NCBI GenBank assembly: GCA_038258215.1
Contig: JBBSQC010000017.1
Span: forward strand, 6,617-70,616
Length of the DNA stretch: 64,000 nucleotides
DNA from: Fodinibacter sp038258215
GTDB lineage: Bacteria; Actinomycetota; Actinomycetes; Actinomycetales; Dermatophilaceae
Direction of reading: 5' to 3'
Shown here: positions 26,714-35,800 of the stretch, one piece after another
How positions within the stretch are numbered: the first letter of the stretch is position 1
Layout of the letters: each line of letters begins with the position of its first letter
Notes under the pieces: generated by a model
The model's input: the letters and a program-made list of their open reading frames with translations, nothing else
What the model was told of the DNA's origin: nothing
Database searches by the model: none
Translations under genes and position numbers: made by a program

Positions 26714-27841
26714 GTGAATGACTACTACGCCGATCTCGGAGTCGCTCGCGACGCCAGCGCCGAGGAGATCAAGAAGGCCTACCGGCGCGCGGCACGTCGT
26801 CTGCACCCGGACGTCAACCCCGGGGCAGAGGCCGAGGAGCAGTTCAAGAAGGTCTCCCAGGCCTACGACGTGCTGTCCGACGCCGACAAGAAGCAGTCCT
26901 ACGACATGGGTTCGGACCCCTACGGCGGCGGCGCGGCGGGTTTCGGGCAGGGCTTCTCCTTCAGCGACATCATGGACGCCTTCTTCGGTGGACAGGGAGC
27001 CGCGGCGGGACGCGGCCCGAGGTCGCGGCAGACGCGCGGCCAGGACGCCCTGGTGCGGCTGGACATCGATCTCGGCGACGCGGTGTTCGGCGCTCAGAAG
27101 GACCTCACCATCGACACGGCCGTCGCCTGCGCCACCTGCCACGGCGCCGGGATGCAGCCCGGCACCTCGGTGCGCACCTGCGACGTGTGCGAGGGGCGCG
27201 GCGAGATCCAGCAGGTGCAGCGCAGCTTCCTAGGACAGGTGATGACCACCCGTCCGTGCATGACCTGTCAAGGCTTCGGCCAGATCATCACCGACCCCTG
27301 CTTCGAGTGCTCCGGCGACGGACGGGTCCGGACGCGGCGCACGCTCACCCTCAAGGTCCCCGCCGGGGTCGACACCGGCACTCGCATCCAGCTCGCCGGC
27401 GAGGGCGAGGTCGGTCACGGAGCGGGACCCTCGGGCGACCTGTACGTCGAGGTCGCGGTTCAGCCCCACGCCACCTTCCAGCGTCGCGGCGACGACCTGC
27501 ACGCCACCGTCGAGGTGCCGATGACCGCCGCGGCCCTCGGCGCACAGCTCGAGATGGAGACCTTCGACGGCGCTCGCGACCTCGACCTGCGTCGCGGCTC
27601 CCAGTCCGGTGACACCATCACCCTGCGCGGGCTCGGGGTGACCCACCTGCGCGGTCAGGGCCGAGGCGACGTCATCGTCCACGCGATGGTGCACACCCCC
27701 ACCAAGCTCGACCCCGAGCAGGAGGAGCTGCTGCGCCAGCTTGCGAAGGCCCGCGGGGAGGAACGTCCGCAGGGACGGGTCGCCAGCCCCGCCGAGGGGT
27801 CCATCTTCGGCAAGCTCCGCGACGCGTTCAAGGCCCGCTGA
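26714..27841 (+). CDS. dnaJ: Chaperone DnaJ (DnaJ2 of actinobacteria)
   Basis: A 375-residue type I J-protein. J domain with HPD in RRLHPDVNPG, a Gly/Phe-rich region with FGQGFSFSDI, then four CxxCxGxG zinc repeats (CATCHGAG, CDVCEGRG, CMTCQGFG, CFECSGDG) and the substrate-binding C-terminal domains. It works with DnaK and GrpE. The GTG start has GAAGGA upstream. The hrcA-dnaJ2 pair is under CIRCE control; a second dnaJ next to dnaK is expected elsewhere in such genomes. Confidence 0.97.
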   Translation: MNDYYADLGVARDASAEEIKKAYRRAARRLHPDVNPGAEAEEQFKKVSQAYDVLSDADKKQSYDMGSDPYGGGAAGFGQGFSFSDIMDAFFGGQGAAAGRGPRSRQTRGQDALVRLDIDLGDAVFGAQKDLTIDTAVACATCHGAGMQPGTSVRTCDVCEGRGEIQQVQRSFLGQVMTTRPCMTCQGFGQIITDPCFECSGDGRVRTRRTLTLKVPAGVDTGTRIQLAGEGEVGHGAGPSGDLYVEVAVQPHATFQRRGDDLHATVEVPMTAAALGAQLEMETFDGARDLDLRRGSQSGDTITLRGLGVTHLRGQGRGDVIVHAMVHTPTKLDPEQEELLRQLAKARGEERPQGRVASPAEGSIFGKLRDAFKAR

Positions 27842-27863
27842 GCCCGCGCCGCACCCCACCCTC

Positions 27864-28607
27864 ATGACGCTGCCCCTGCACCTGGTGCCCGCCGAGACCC
27901 TCGACGGTCGCGCCGCCGGAGACGTGGTGCGGCTCGACGGCGCGGAGGGACGGCACGCGGTGACGGTGCGCCGCACCCGCGTCGCCGAGCACCTGCTGGT
28001 CGCCGACGGGACCGGTCGGTGGGCGGAGGGCGAGGTCGTCACGCTCGGAGCCGGAACGCTGGAGCTGCGACTGACCTTCGTCGGCACGGAGCCCGAGCCG
28101 AGCCCCCGGTTCGTCCTCGTCCAGGCCCTGGCCAAGGGGGGCCGCGACGACCAGGCCGTCGAGGCCGCGACGGAGTGCGGGGTCGACGAGGTCGTCCCGT
28201 GGCAGGCGGCGCGCAGCATCGTCCAGTGGCGTGGCGAGCGCGGTGAGAAGGCCCGTCGCGGCTGGGAGTCGGTCCTCCTCGCGGCCACCAAGCAGTCCCG
28301 GCGGGTCCGGCGTCCGGTGCTGGGGCCTACCTCGACCACCGCTGACCTCGCCGAGCGCGCCGGCCGCGCGGCCGCGGTCTTCGTGCTCCACGAGGGCGCC
28401 CGGATGCCGCTCGCATCCGTCTCCCTCCCGGCCGCGGGTGATGTGTTGGTGCTCGTCGGCCCGGAGGGTGGCATCGCTCCCGAGGAGCTGTCCACCCTGG
28501 AGTCGGCCGGGGCGGTGCCGGTGCGGCTGGGCCGCTCGGTGCTCCGGTCCTCCAGTGCCGGGCCGGCAGCACTGGCGGTGCTCAGCTCGATGTCGCGCTG
28601 GCGCTGA
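27864..28607 (+). CDS. rsmE: 16S rRNA (uracil(1498)-N(3))-methyltransferase
   Basis: A 247-residue SPOUT methyltransferase. The N-terminal PUA-like domain has the GRHAVTVRR signature (H-HL-V-R-type). The knotted SAM-binding C-terminal domain has LVLVGPEGGIAPEEL and VRLGRSVLRSSSAGPAAL, both typical of RsmE. The ATG at 27864 gives MTLPLHLVP, and only 22 bases separate it from dnaJ, so co-transcription is likely. Confidence 0.93.
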   Translation: MTLPLHLVPAETLDGRAAGDVVRLDGAEGRHAVTVRRTRVAEHLLVADGTGRWAEGEVVTLGAGTLELRLTFVGTEPEPSPRFVLVQALAKGGRDDQAVEAATECGVDEVVPWQAARSIVQWRGERGEKARRGWESVLLAATKQSRRVRRPVLGPTSTTADLAERAGRAAAVFVLHEGARMPLASVSLPAAGDVLVLVGPEGGIAPEELSTLESAGAVPVRLGRSVLRSSSAGPAALAVLSSMSRWR

Positions 28608-28610
28608 CGA

Positions 28611-28616
28611 TAGGTT
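28611..28616 (+). promoter_or_regulatory. Leaderless -10 box of the HIT gene
   Basis: TAGGTT, seven bases before the ATG at 28624; it could give the HIT gene its own transcript inside the cluster. Confidence 0.5.
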
Positions 28617-28623
28617 CGCTGAC

Positions 28624-28989
28624 ATGAGCGAGAGCACGACCGAGAGCACGAGCGAGGACTGCATCTTCTGCCGGATCGTCGCGGGGGAGATCCCCGCCGA
28701 CGTGGTCGGCGAGTCGCCCCACTCGCTGGCCTTCCGAGACCTCCAGCCCCAGGCGCCGACGCACGTCCTCGCAATCCCGCGGCGTCACGTGCCCGACCTC
28801 GCGGGGCTGGCCGAGAGCTCCCCCGAGGAGCTGGCGGATGCCGTGGCCCTTGCCGCCCGCGTGGCCGCCGCCGAGAACCTGCCGGGCTACCGCCTGGTCG
28901 CCAACACCGGCGCCGCAGCCCAGCAGAGCGTGTTCCACGCCCACCTGCACATCATCGGGGGGCGTGAGTTGACGTGGCCGCCCGGGTGA
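28624..28989 (+). CDS. HIT-family (HINT-like) protein
   Basis: A 121-residue protein with CIFCRIVAGEIPADVV at the N-terminus (two Cys of the HINT zinc site) and the histidine triad VFHAHLHIIGG near the C-terminus. HINT proteins hydrolyse nucleotide phosphoramidates. The gene lies 16 bases after rsmE with a TAGGTT box in the gap. It is commonly found upstream of phoH in actinobacteria, as here. Confidence 0.93.
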   Translation: MSESTTESTSEDCIFCRIVAGEIPADVVGESPHSLAFRDLQPQAPTHVLAIPRRHVPDLAGLAESSPEELADAVALAARVAAAENLPGYRLVANTGAAAQQSVFHAHLHIIGGRELTWPPG

Positions 28990-28995
28990 GCCTCG

Positions 28996-29001
28996 TAGAC
29001 T
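28996..29001 (+). promoter_or_regulatory. -10 box before phoH
   Basis: TAGACT, nine bases before the ATG at 29011; a GGGAG element lies in the gap. Confidence 0.45.
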
Positions 29002-29010
29002 GGGAGCACG

Positions 29011-30042
29011 ATGACTGACGCGCACAACGACCACCCCCCAGGCCAGGGCGCCGCCCCCACCCACCCCCACGTGCCGCTCCACACCGTGACGATCCCGCCG
29101 GAGATCGACATGGTCACCCTGCTGGGGCCGCGAGACGGGCTGTTGCGCACCATGGAGCGCCAGTTCCCGCAGGCGCAGATCCACGTGAGGGGCAACGAGT
29201 TCCACATCGCCGGGCCCAGCGCCGACGTGGCGCTCGTCGAACGACTCATCGACGAGCTCCTCGACGTCATCGACGCCGGTCAGAGCCTGAACAGTGACGC
29301 CATCGAGCGCTCGATCCAGATGCTTCGGGCCCAGACCCTGGAGCGCCCGGCCGACGTCCTGACGATGAACATCGTCAGCAACCGCGGGCGCACCATCCGG
29401 CCCAAGACGCTCGGCCAGAAGCGCTACGTCGACGCGATCGACGCCAACACCATCGTGTTCGGCATCGGCCCCGCGGGCACCGGAAAGACCTACCTCGCGA
29501 TGGCCAAGGCCGTCGCCGCCCTCCAGGCCAAGCAGGTCAACCGGATCATCCTCACCCGTCCGGCGGTGGAGGCGGGGGAGCGGCTGGGGTTCCTGCCGGG
29601 CACCCTCAACGACAAGATCGACCCCTACCTCCGGCCGCTGTACGACGCGCTGCACGACATGGTCGACCCCGAGTCGATCCCCCGGCTCATGGCCGGGGGG
29701 ACCATCGAGGTCGCGCCCCTGGCCTACATGCGGGGACGGAGCCTGAACGACGCGTTCATCATCCTCGACGAGGCGCAGAACACCACGCCCGAGCAGATGA
29801 AGATGTTCCTCACCCGCCTCGGCTTCGGCTCCAAGATGGTCGTCACCGGTGACGTGACCCAGATCGACCTCCCGGGAGGCGCGAGCGGGCTGCGCATCGT
29901 GAGGGACATCCTCACCGACCTCGACGACGTGCACGTCGCCGAGCTCGGGGCTGCCGACGTGGTGCGACACCGCCTGGTGGGCGCGATCGTCGAGGCCTAC
30001 GGGCGCTGGGACGACAAGCAGGCGCGGGGCCCCCGCCGATGA
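29011..30042 (+). CDS. phoH: PhoH-family ATPase
   Basis: A 343-residue protein: a short KH-like N-terminal region, then the PhoH ATPase domain with Walker A GPAGTGKT at 153-160 and Walker B FIILDEAQNTTPEQMK. PhoH-like proteins are thought to act with YbeY and Era in RNA maturation. The stop overlaps the ybeY start (ATGA), indicating coupled translation. Confidence 0.94.
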   Translation: MTDAHNDHPPGQGAAPTHPHVPLHTVTIPPEIDMVTLLGPRDGLLRTMERQFPQAQIHVRGNEFHIAGPSADVALVERLIDELLDVIDAGQSLNSDAIERSIQMLRAQTLERPADVLTMNIVSNRGRTIRPKTLGQKRYVDAIDANTIVFGIGPAGTGKTYLAMAKAVAALQAKQVNRIILTRPAVEAGERLGFLPGTLNDKIDPYLRPLYDALHDMVDPESIPRLMAGGTIEVAPLAYMRGRSLNDAFIILDEAQNTTPEQMKMFLTRLGFGSKMVVTGDVTQIDLPGGASGLRIVRDILTDLDDVHVAELGAADVVRHRLVGAIVEAYGRWDDKQARGPRR

Positions 30043-30506
30043 GCATCGACGTGCTCAACGAGACGGAGTTCGAGCTCGACGAGCTGGAGCTCGTCGCCTG
30101 TGCCCGGTACGTCATGGGCGAGATGAAGGTCCACTCCCGGGCCGACCTGTGCCTGCGCCTCGTGGACGAGCCGGCCATGGAGACCCTGCACGTGAAGTGG
30201 ATGGACCTCCCGGGGCCGACCGACGTCATGAGCTTCCCGATGGACGAGCTGCGACCTGGGCGAGCGGGGGAGGAGCCCGACGAAGGGGTCCTCGGGGACA
30301 TCGTCCTGTGCCCATCGGTGGCGGAACGACAGGCCCAGGATGCCGGACACGCGACCGAGGAGGAGCTGCTCCTGCTCACGACGCACGGCATCCTGCACCT
30401 TCTGGGGTACGACCACGCGGAGCCCGAGGAGGAGAAGGAGATGTTCGAGCTCCAGCGCCAGCTGCTGCTCACCTTCCTCGCCACCCGCGGCCGCCCCGGT
30501 GCCTGA
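30039..30506 (+). CDS. ybeY: Endoribonuclease YbeY
   Basis: A 155-residue metalloprotein with the zinc-binding motif HGILHLLGYDH (H-x3-H-x5-H). YbeY processes the 3' end of 16S rRNA and takes part in 70S quality control. Its order phoH-ybeY-(CBS protein)-era is highly conserved in actinobacteria. The start overlaps phoH by four bases. Confidence 0.95.
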   Translation: MSIDVLNETEFELDELELVACARYVMGEMKVHSRADLCLRLVDEPAMETLHVKWMDLPGPTDVMSFPMDELRPGRAGEEPDEGVLGDIVLCPSVAERQAQDAGHATEEELLLLTTHGILHLLGYDHAEPEEEKEMFELQRQLLLTFLATRGRPGA

Positions 30507-30521
30507 GGGCGGAGCGCGGCG

Positions 30522-31811
30522 ATGACGCGGCTCGTCACGGCGGCCCTGCTCGCCACCCTCCTCGCCTTCTTCATCTCCATCGCCGAGGCGGCCTTCGCGC
30601 GGATGTCCCGGACCCGTGCGGCCGAGCTGCGCGACGAGGGCCGTCCCGGTGCCTCGGCGCTCGTCCGCGTCGTTGGCGACACCGCGGCATACCTGTCCGT
30701 GCTGTCGTTCCTGCGGGTCATCGCGGAGTCCACGGTCGCGGTCATGGTGACCCTCGCGGTCGTCGAGCGGGTGGACGGCACCTGGCAGCCCTTCCTCGTC
30801 GCGATCGGCATCATGGCGCTGATCTCGTTCGCCGTCGTGGGTGTCTCGCCGGGAACGCTCGGCGCGCAGCACAGCACCCGCGTGGCGCTGGCCGCCGCGC
30901 CGACCGCGATCTGGTTGCGGCGGATCCTCGGGCCCTTCTCCCGGATGCTCATCGCCCTGACGAACGCCGTGACCCCCGGCAAGGGTTTCCGCGACGGGCC
31001 GTTCGAGAGCGAGAGCGAGCTGCGGGACCTCGTGGACATGGCGCGCGACTCCGCGCTCATCGAGGCCGACGAACGGGAGATGCTGCACAGCGTCTTCGAG
31101 CTCGGGGACACCGTCGCCCGCGAGGTGATGGTGCCGCGCACCGACATGGTGGCGATCGACGATGACCGGTCCTGCCGCCAGGCGATGAGCCTCTTCCTGC
31201 GCTCGGGCTTCTCGCGGATCCCCGTGGTCGGCGACGACGCCGACGACATCATCGGCCTGCTCTACCTCAAGGACGTCATCCGGCGGCTCAACGCCGACCC
31301 CGACGCGGGTGCGCTGTCGGTCACCGAGCTGATGCGCCCCATGCCGTTCGTGCCGGAGAGCAAGCCGGTCGACGACCTGCTGCGCGAGATGCAGCGCGAC
31401 CAGACGCACTTCGCGGTGGTGGTCGACGAGTACGGCGGCACGGCAGGGCTGGTCACCATCGAGGACATCCTCGAGGAGATCGTCGGCGAGATCACCGATG
31501 AGTACGACCGGGAGTCTTCCGAGGTCGAGGATCTCGGGGCCGGCAGGATGCGGGTGCTCGCGACCCTCCACGTCGACGACCTCGCCGAGCTGTTCGACGT
31601 CGACCTCGAGGAGGACGAGGTCGACACCGTCGCCGGGCTGATGGGCAAGGTGACCGGGCGCGTCCCGATCCTCGGCTCGACGTGCGAGGTGGCAGGGTTG
31701 CGCCTGACCGCGGAGCGGATGTCCGGACGCAGGCACCGGATCGAGACCGTGGTCGTGGAGCGGGTGGCCCAGGCCACCGAGCCCACCGACATCGAGGAGC
31801 GCGCCGGATGA
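30522..31811 (+). CDS. CNNM/CorC-HlyC-type membrane protein with CBS pair
   Basis: A 429-residue protein. The N-terminal CNNM/DUF21 membrane domain (about 1-150; LVTAALLATLLAFFISIAEAAF and LRVIAESTVAVMVTLAVV segments) is followed by two CBS domains (EVMVPRTDMVAI; ITVLRPMPFVPESKPVDDLL) with DEYGGTAGLVTIEDILEEIVG, then a C-terminal CorC_HlyC domain. The family transports or regulates Mg2+ and possibly Co2+. The stop overlaps the era start by four bases. Confidence 0.92.
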   Translation: MTRLVTAALLATLLAFFISIAEAAFARMSRTRAAELRDEGRPGASALVRVVGDTAAYLSVLSFLRVIAESTVAVMVTLAVVERVDGTWQPFLVAIGIMALISFAVVGVSPGTLGAQHSTRVALAAAPTAIWLRRILGPFSRMLIALTNAVTPGKGFRDGPFESESELRDLVDMARDSALIEADEREMLHSVFELGDTVAREVMVPRTDMVAIDDDRSCRQAMSLFLRSGFSRIPVVGDDADDIIGLLYLKDVIRRLNADPDAGALSVTELMRPMPFVPESKPVDDLLREMQRDQTHFAVVVDEYGGTAGLVTIEDILEEIVGEITDEYDRESSEVEDLGAGRMRVLATLHVDDLAELFDVDLEEDEVDTVAGLMGKVTGRVPILGSTCEVAGLRLTAERMSGRRHRIETVVVERVAQATEPTDIEERAG

Positions 31812-32734
31812 GCGAGCAGGACAAGCCCTACCTCGCCGGTTTCGCGTGCCTGATCGGTCGGCCGAACGCCGGGAAGTCGACCCTGACCAACGCTCTCGTC
31901 GGCACGAAGGTGGCGATCACCTCCAGCAAGCCGCAGACGACCCGCCACACGATCCGGGGGATCGTGTCGACCGAGCGCAGCCAGCTGATCCTCGTGGACA
32001 CGCCGGGGCTGCACAAGCCGCGGACGCTGCTCGGTGAACGACTGAACGACCTGGTCCGCGAGACCCTCCTGGAGGTCGACGTCATCGGCTTCTGCCTCCC
32101 CTCCGACCAGCGGATCGGCCCCGGTGACCAGTTCATCGCGCGCGAGCTCGCGGAGCTGGGCCGGGGGAGGCGGACCCCGGTGGTCGCCATCGCCACGAAG
32201 TCCGACACCGTCGACCGCCAGCGCCTCGCGGAGCACCTCATCGCCATCGACCGGCTGGGGGACTGGGACGCGATCGTGCCCTGCTCGGCCACCAGGGGCG
32301 ACCAGGTGGCCGATGTCGCGGAGCTGCTCTCCGAGCGTCTCCCGCCCTCGCCGGCGCCGCTGTACCCGGAGGGGGTGCTCACCGACGAGCCCGAGGCGGT
32401 GATGATCGCCGAGCTCGTCCGGGAGGCGGCCCTCGAGGGTGTGCGTGACGAGCTGCCGCACAGCCTGGCGGTGGTGGTGGAGGAGATCCAGCCCCGGGAG
32501 GGTCGCCCCGAGGACCGGCCACTGCTCGACGTCCGGGTCAACGTGTTCGTGGAGCGCGACTCGCAGAAGGCGATCGTCATCGGTCGCGGCGGGTCGAGAC
32601 TGCGCGAGGTCGGCACGAACGCCCGTCGCGGTATCGAGGCGATCCTCGGCCAGCGGGTGCACCTGGACCTGCACGTGAAGGTCGCCAAGGACTGGCAGCG
32701 AGACCCCAAGCAGCTCCGGCGGCTCGGCTTCTGA
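31808..32734 (+). CDS. era: GTPase Era
   Basis: A 308-residue GTPase for 30S assembly. G1 GRPNAGKST at 17-25, G3 DTPGLHKP, G4 TKSD, and the C-terminal KH domain binding the 16S 3' end (AIVIGRGGSRLREVGTNAR). It is the last gene of the phoH-ybeY-corC-like-era run with ATGA overlaps. The longer upstream frame is not used, since the ATG at 31808 gives a standard Era N-terminus. Confidence 0.96.
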   Translation: MSEQDKPYLAGFACLIGRPNAGKSTLTNALVGTKVAITSSKPQTTRHTIRGIVSTERSQLILVDTPGLHKPRTLLGERLNDLVRETLLEVDVIGFCLPSDQRIGPGDQFIARELAELGRGRRTPVVAIATKSDTVDRQRLAEHLIAIDRLGDWDAIVPCSATRGDQVADVAELLSERLPPSPAPLYPEGVLTDEPEAVMIAELVREAALEGVRDELPHSLAVVVEEIQPREGRPEDRPLLDVRVNVFVERDSQKAIVIGRGGSRLREVGTNARRGIEAILGQRVHLDLHVKVAKDWQRDPKQLRRLGF

Positions 32735-32850
32735 GCACCGCGCCCGCCCGCCCGCTCGTATCAGCGTGCCGGGTGGCGGCTCCTGCTGGTTGTGGACGGA
32801 CCTCCGTGCGGTGAACCATGGGGTCACCAGCCGCGGCCTAGGAGTGAGCC

Positions 32851-35800
32851 ATGACCGATGACGATGCCGTGCAGGGCCTTCGCGGCCACGATCTCTCGGG
32901 CGTGCCGGGGGAGGAGATCCGCTTCGGCGTCGTCATGAACGGAGGGGTCTCCCTCGCCGTGTGGATGGGCGGGGTGGCCCTCGAGCTGGACCACCTCGTG
33001 AAGGCGGGTGCCGCGGGGACCGGTCCCTACGCCACCCTCCTCGCGCTCACCGGGTGCACGGCGCGGGTCGACGTGGTGTCGGGCACCTCGGCCGGCGGGG
33101 TCAACGGTGCTGCACTGGCCCTCGCCCAGGTCAACCGCCACGCCGACCTTGCGTCACTACGGGACACCTGGGTGGAGGACGGCCGCATCGAGGCGCTCCT
33201 TCGGCAACCGTTCCGCGGAGCGCCGAGCTCGCTCCTCAAGGGCGACGACCACTTCCTCCCGAAGCTGAATGCGACGATGACCCGCTTGGCGGAGCCACTC
33301 GACCTCGTCCCGCCGGAGCAGGCACCGATGGACCTGACGATGGCCACCACCGTGCTCGTCGGGAACCAGGAGGTCACCGTCGACGCCCTGGGGCAACGCC
33401 TGCCGCAGAGCGTGCACGCGGCACGGTTCCGCTGGAAGCGGCCGGCGGACGCGGAGGATGACGCAGATCCCTTCAGTGCCAGTCGAATCGCGACGACGGC
33501 GGCACAGATGGCGCTCGCGGCGCGTGCGTCGTCGAGCTTCCCGGTGGCCTTCGAGCCGACCTTCGTTCCGGTCCCCACGGAGGGCACCCCCGACACCGAC
33601 TCCACAGGACTTCGGCCCTCGATGACCGATGTGGTGGAGGAGTGGGGGGACGCGCATCCCGCGCGTGACCGGTCGCGCTTCGTCGTGGACGGGGGAGTCC
33701 TGGCGAACACACCGACCCGGTCCGCGATCGAGGCGATCGAGCGGATGCCGGCGGAGGGGCCCGTGCGCCGCATCATGCTGCTGGTCTACCCGCACGCGCC
33801 CGCGCCCGGTCCGGATCCGGCCGACACCCTGGGGGAGCCGCCGACCGTGACCGGGGCGATCAGTGGGCTGCTCGGTGTCCTGTCCGCACAGGGCAGCCGC
33901 ACGTTCGTCGACGAGCTCGAGGACCACAACATCCGCGCGGCGGGCCGACGTGGAACCCGCTCGGACATCCTGGGCGGGCTGGGGGACCGCCGTGGTGGTG
34001 CCGAGCCGCAGACCCTCGAGGGCCTTGGTGGGCAGCTCTTTGCCCACTACCGCCGACTCCGCATCTGGCACGCGGCCCGCGACCTCGCGCGGCACCAGGT
34101 CGGCCGCCGCCCACCGGCGACCTGGCCCGAGGGCGACGACGTCTGGGACTACGAGCGCATCAGGCGTGCCGCCGAGCTCGCGCAGCAGGAGGTGGAGCGC
34201 AGCAGCCAGGTCGGCGGCGAGGACAGCTCTCGCCCGGTTCTCGCCATCCCTTATCTGCCCGACGCCTACCCGACACGGAACTCTCCGGATCCGGGGGTCC
34301 CCTGGCGTTGGGGGGTGGCCGGGGCGGTTGCGGTTGCCGAGACGGTCAACGAGCTGCTCCGTGACCTGGTGTGGGTGCTGCCCGCCGGCGAGGACTCGGA
34401 GACGGCCAGGGCCGCCAGGAAACGAGTCACCGAGCGGATCCGGGACATCCGAGAGTGTCGGCGCGTCACCGATGACCCGTGGGAGGCCGACGAGGTCCTC
34501 GCTGCTCTCTGCCCGGACCAGCTCTACTGGGGGCTGCGCCTCGCGTCGTACGCCCGGCTGATGGGTGACGGGGGTGACGCGGGCGTGCGCGCGGCGATCG
34601 CCCGTGTCGCCACGTCGGAGTACGTCCGACACTTCACGCTCAGCAAGGACGAGGCCGCCGCCGGCACATGGAGGGCGGTGGTGAGTGACCACCTGGACAC
34701 GCGCCTGCTCCTGGACCCCGCGAGGCCCGGTGGAGGCGCTGGACGGGCCGTTGCTGCCCACGTGGATGCCGTCGTGGCCGAGCTGCTCACCGTGGTGCCG
34801 GTGCTCCGGCGGTTGGCTGACGCCGGGTCTGCGGCCACGGTCCTTCGGGCCGCCGAGGTCCTCGGGGACTCCCGATCCCTCCACCGGTGGCGCGATGCCC
34901 TGGCTCCCGGGAGCGTTGAGGTCACGGCATCCGAGCTGCTGACCACCCTGCTCCAGCTCGAGGTGGTGTGCACCACGATCGGTGACGAGTCGATGACCGG
35001 CTCCACGATCCCCATCGAGCTCGTGCAGCTCTCTGCGCAGACTCGCAACGCCTTCGCCCGGTACTCCACCACCGCCGACGACAAGCTCGGAGGATGGTCG
35101 ATCAAGAGGTTCGGCGGCTTCCTCAAGCGGTCGTGGCGGGTCAACGACTGGACCTGGGGGCGCCTGGACGCGGCGACCGTGCTGTGTCGCACCGTGCTCG
35201 ACCCGGCCCGGGTGCGTCGGGTCGCCGTCCTGTCCGCTTACCTGGACACCGATCCCGACCCCTGGAGGCTCGCCGAGAGGACCGTCGACGACCTGGTGGA
35301 CTCCCTGTTCGCCGGCACCGAGCTCAGCGCCGACCCGCGTGTGAGGGAGCTGCGCGACAAGGCGGTGACAGAGGTCAAGGGCGCCTTCCACGTCACGAGC
35401 ATCCCGACGGGTCAGCTGCCCCCGTCGATGCCGGCCCTCGCGGATCTGTTCGCATGGTCGGTGCACCTGTCCATCGTGGCCCAGGAGGTCGCGGCACTGA
35501 CCGCCGCCATCCGTGAGGACCGGGCCGACGGAGCCAACCCCCGGTCCCGCGGCGAGCTGTTCGTGGCCGCCGAGGCCCCCCTCATCCAACGGCTCGAGGA
35601 TCACCGGCGCGAGGGCACCCCGGTGTCGGGTCCGGACCGGGCCTCCCTCCTCTGTGCCTTCGACCGGGCCGGGGTGGGGCGCGAGCCGCTCGCGGACGAG
35701 GCCTCGAGCGACCTGATGATCCGAAACGCCTCCACGGCGGGGGCGGTGACGGCGACGGTTCTCGACTCGCCCACCTCGGGCCTGGGGGCGGTGCGCCCGC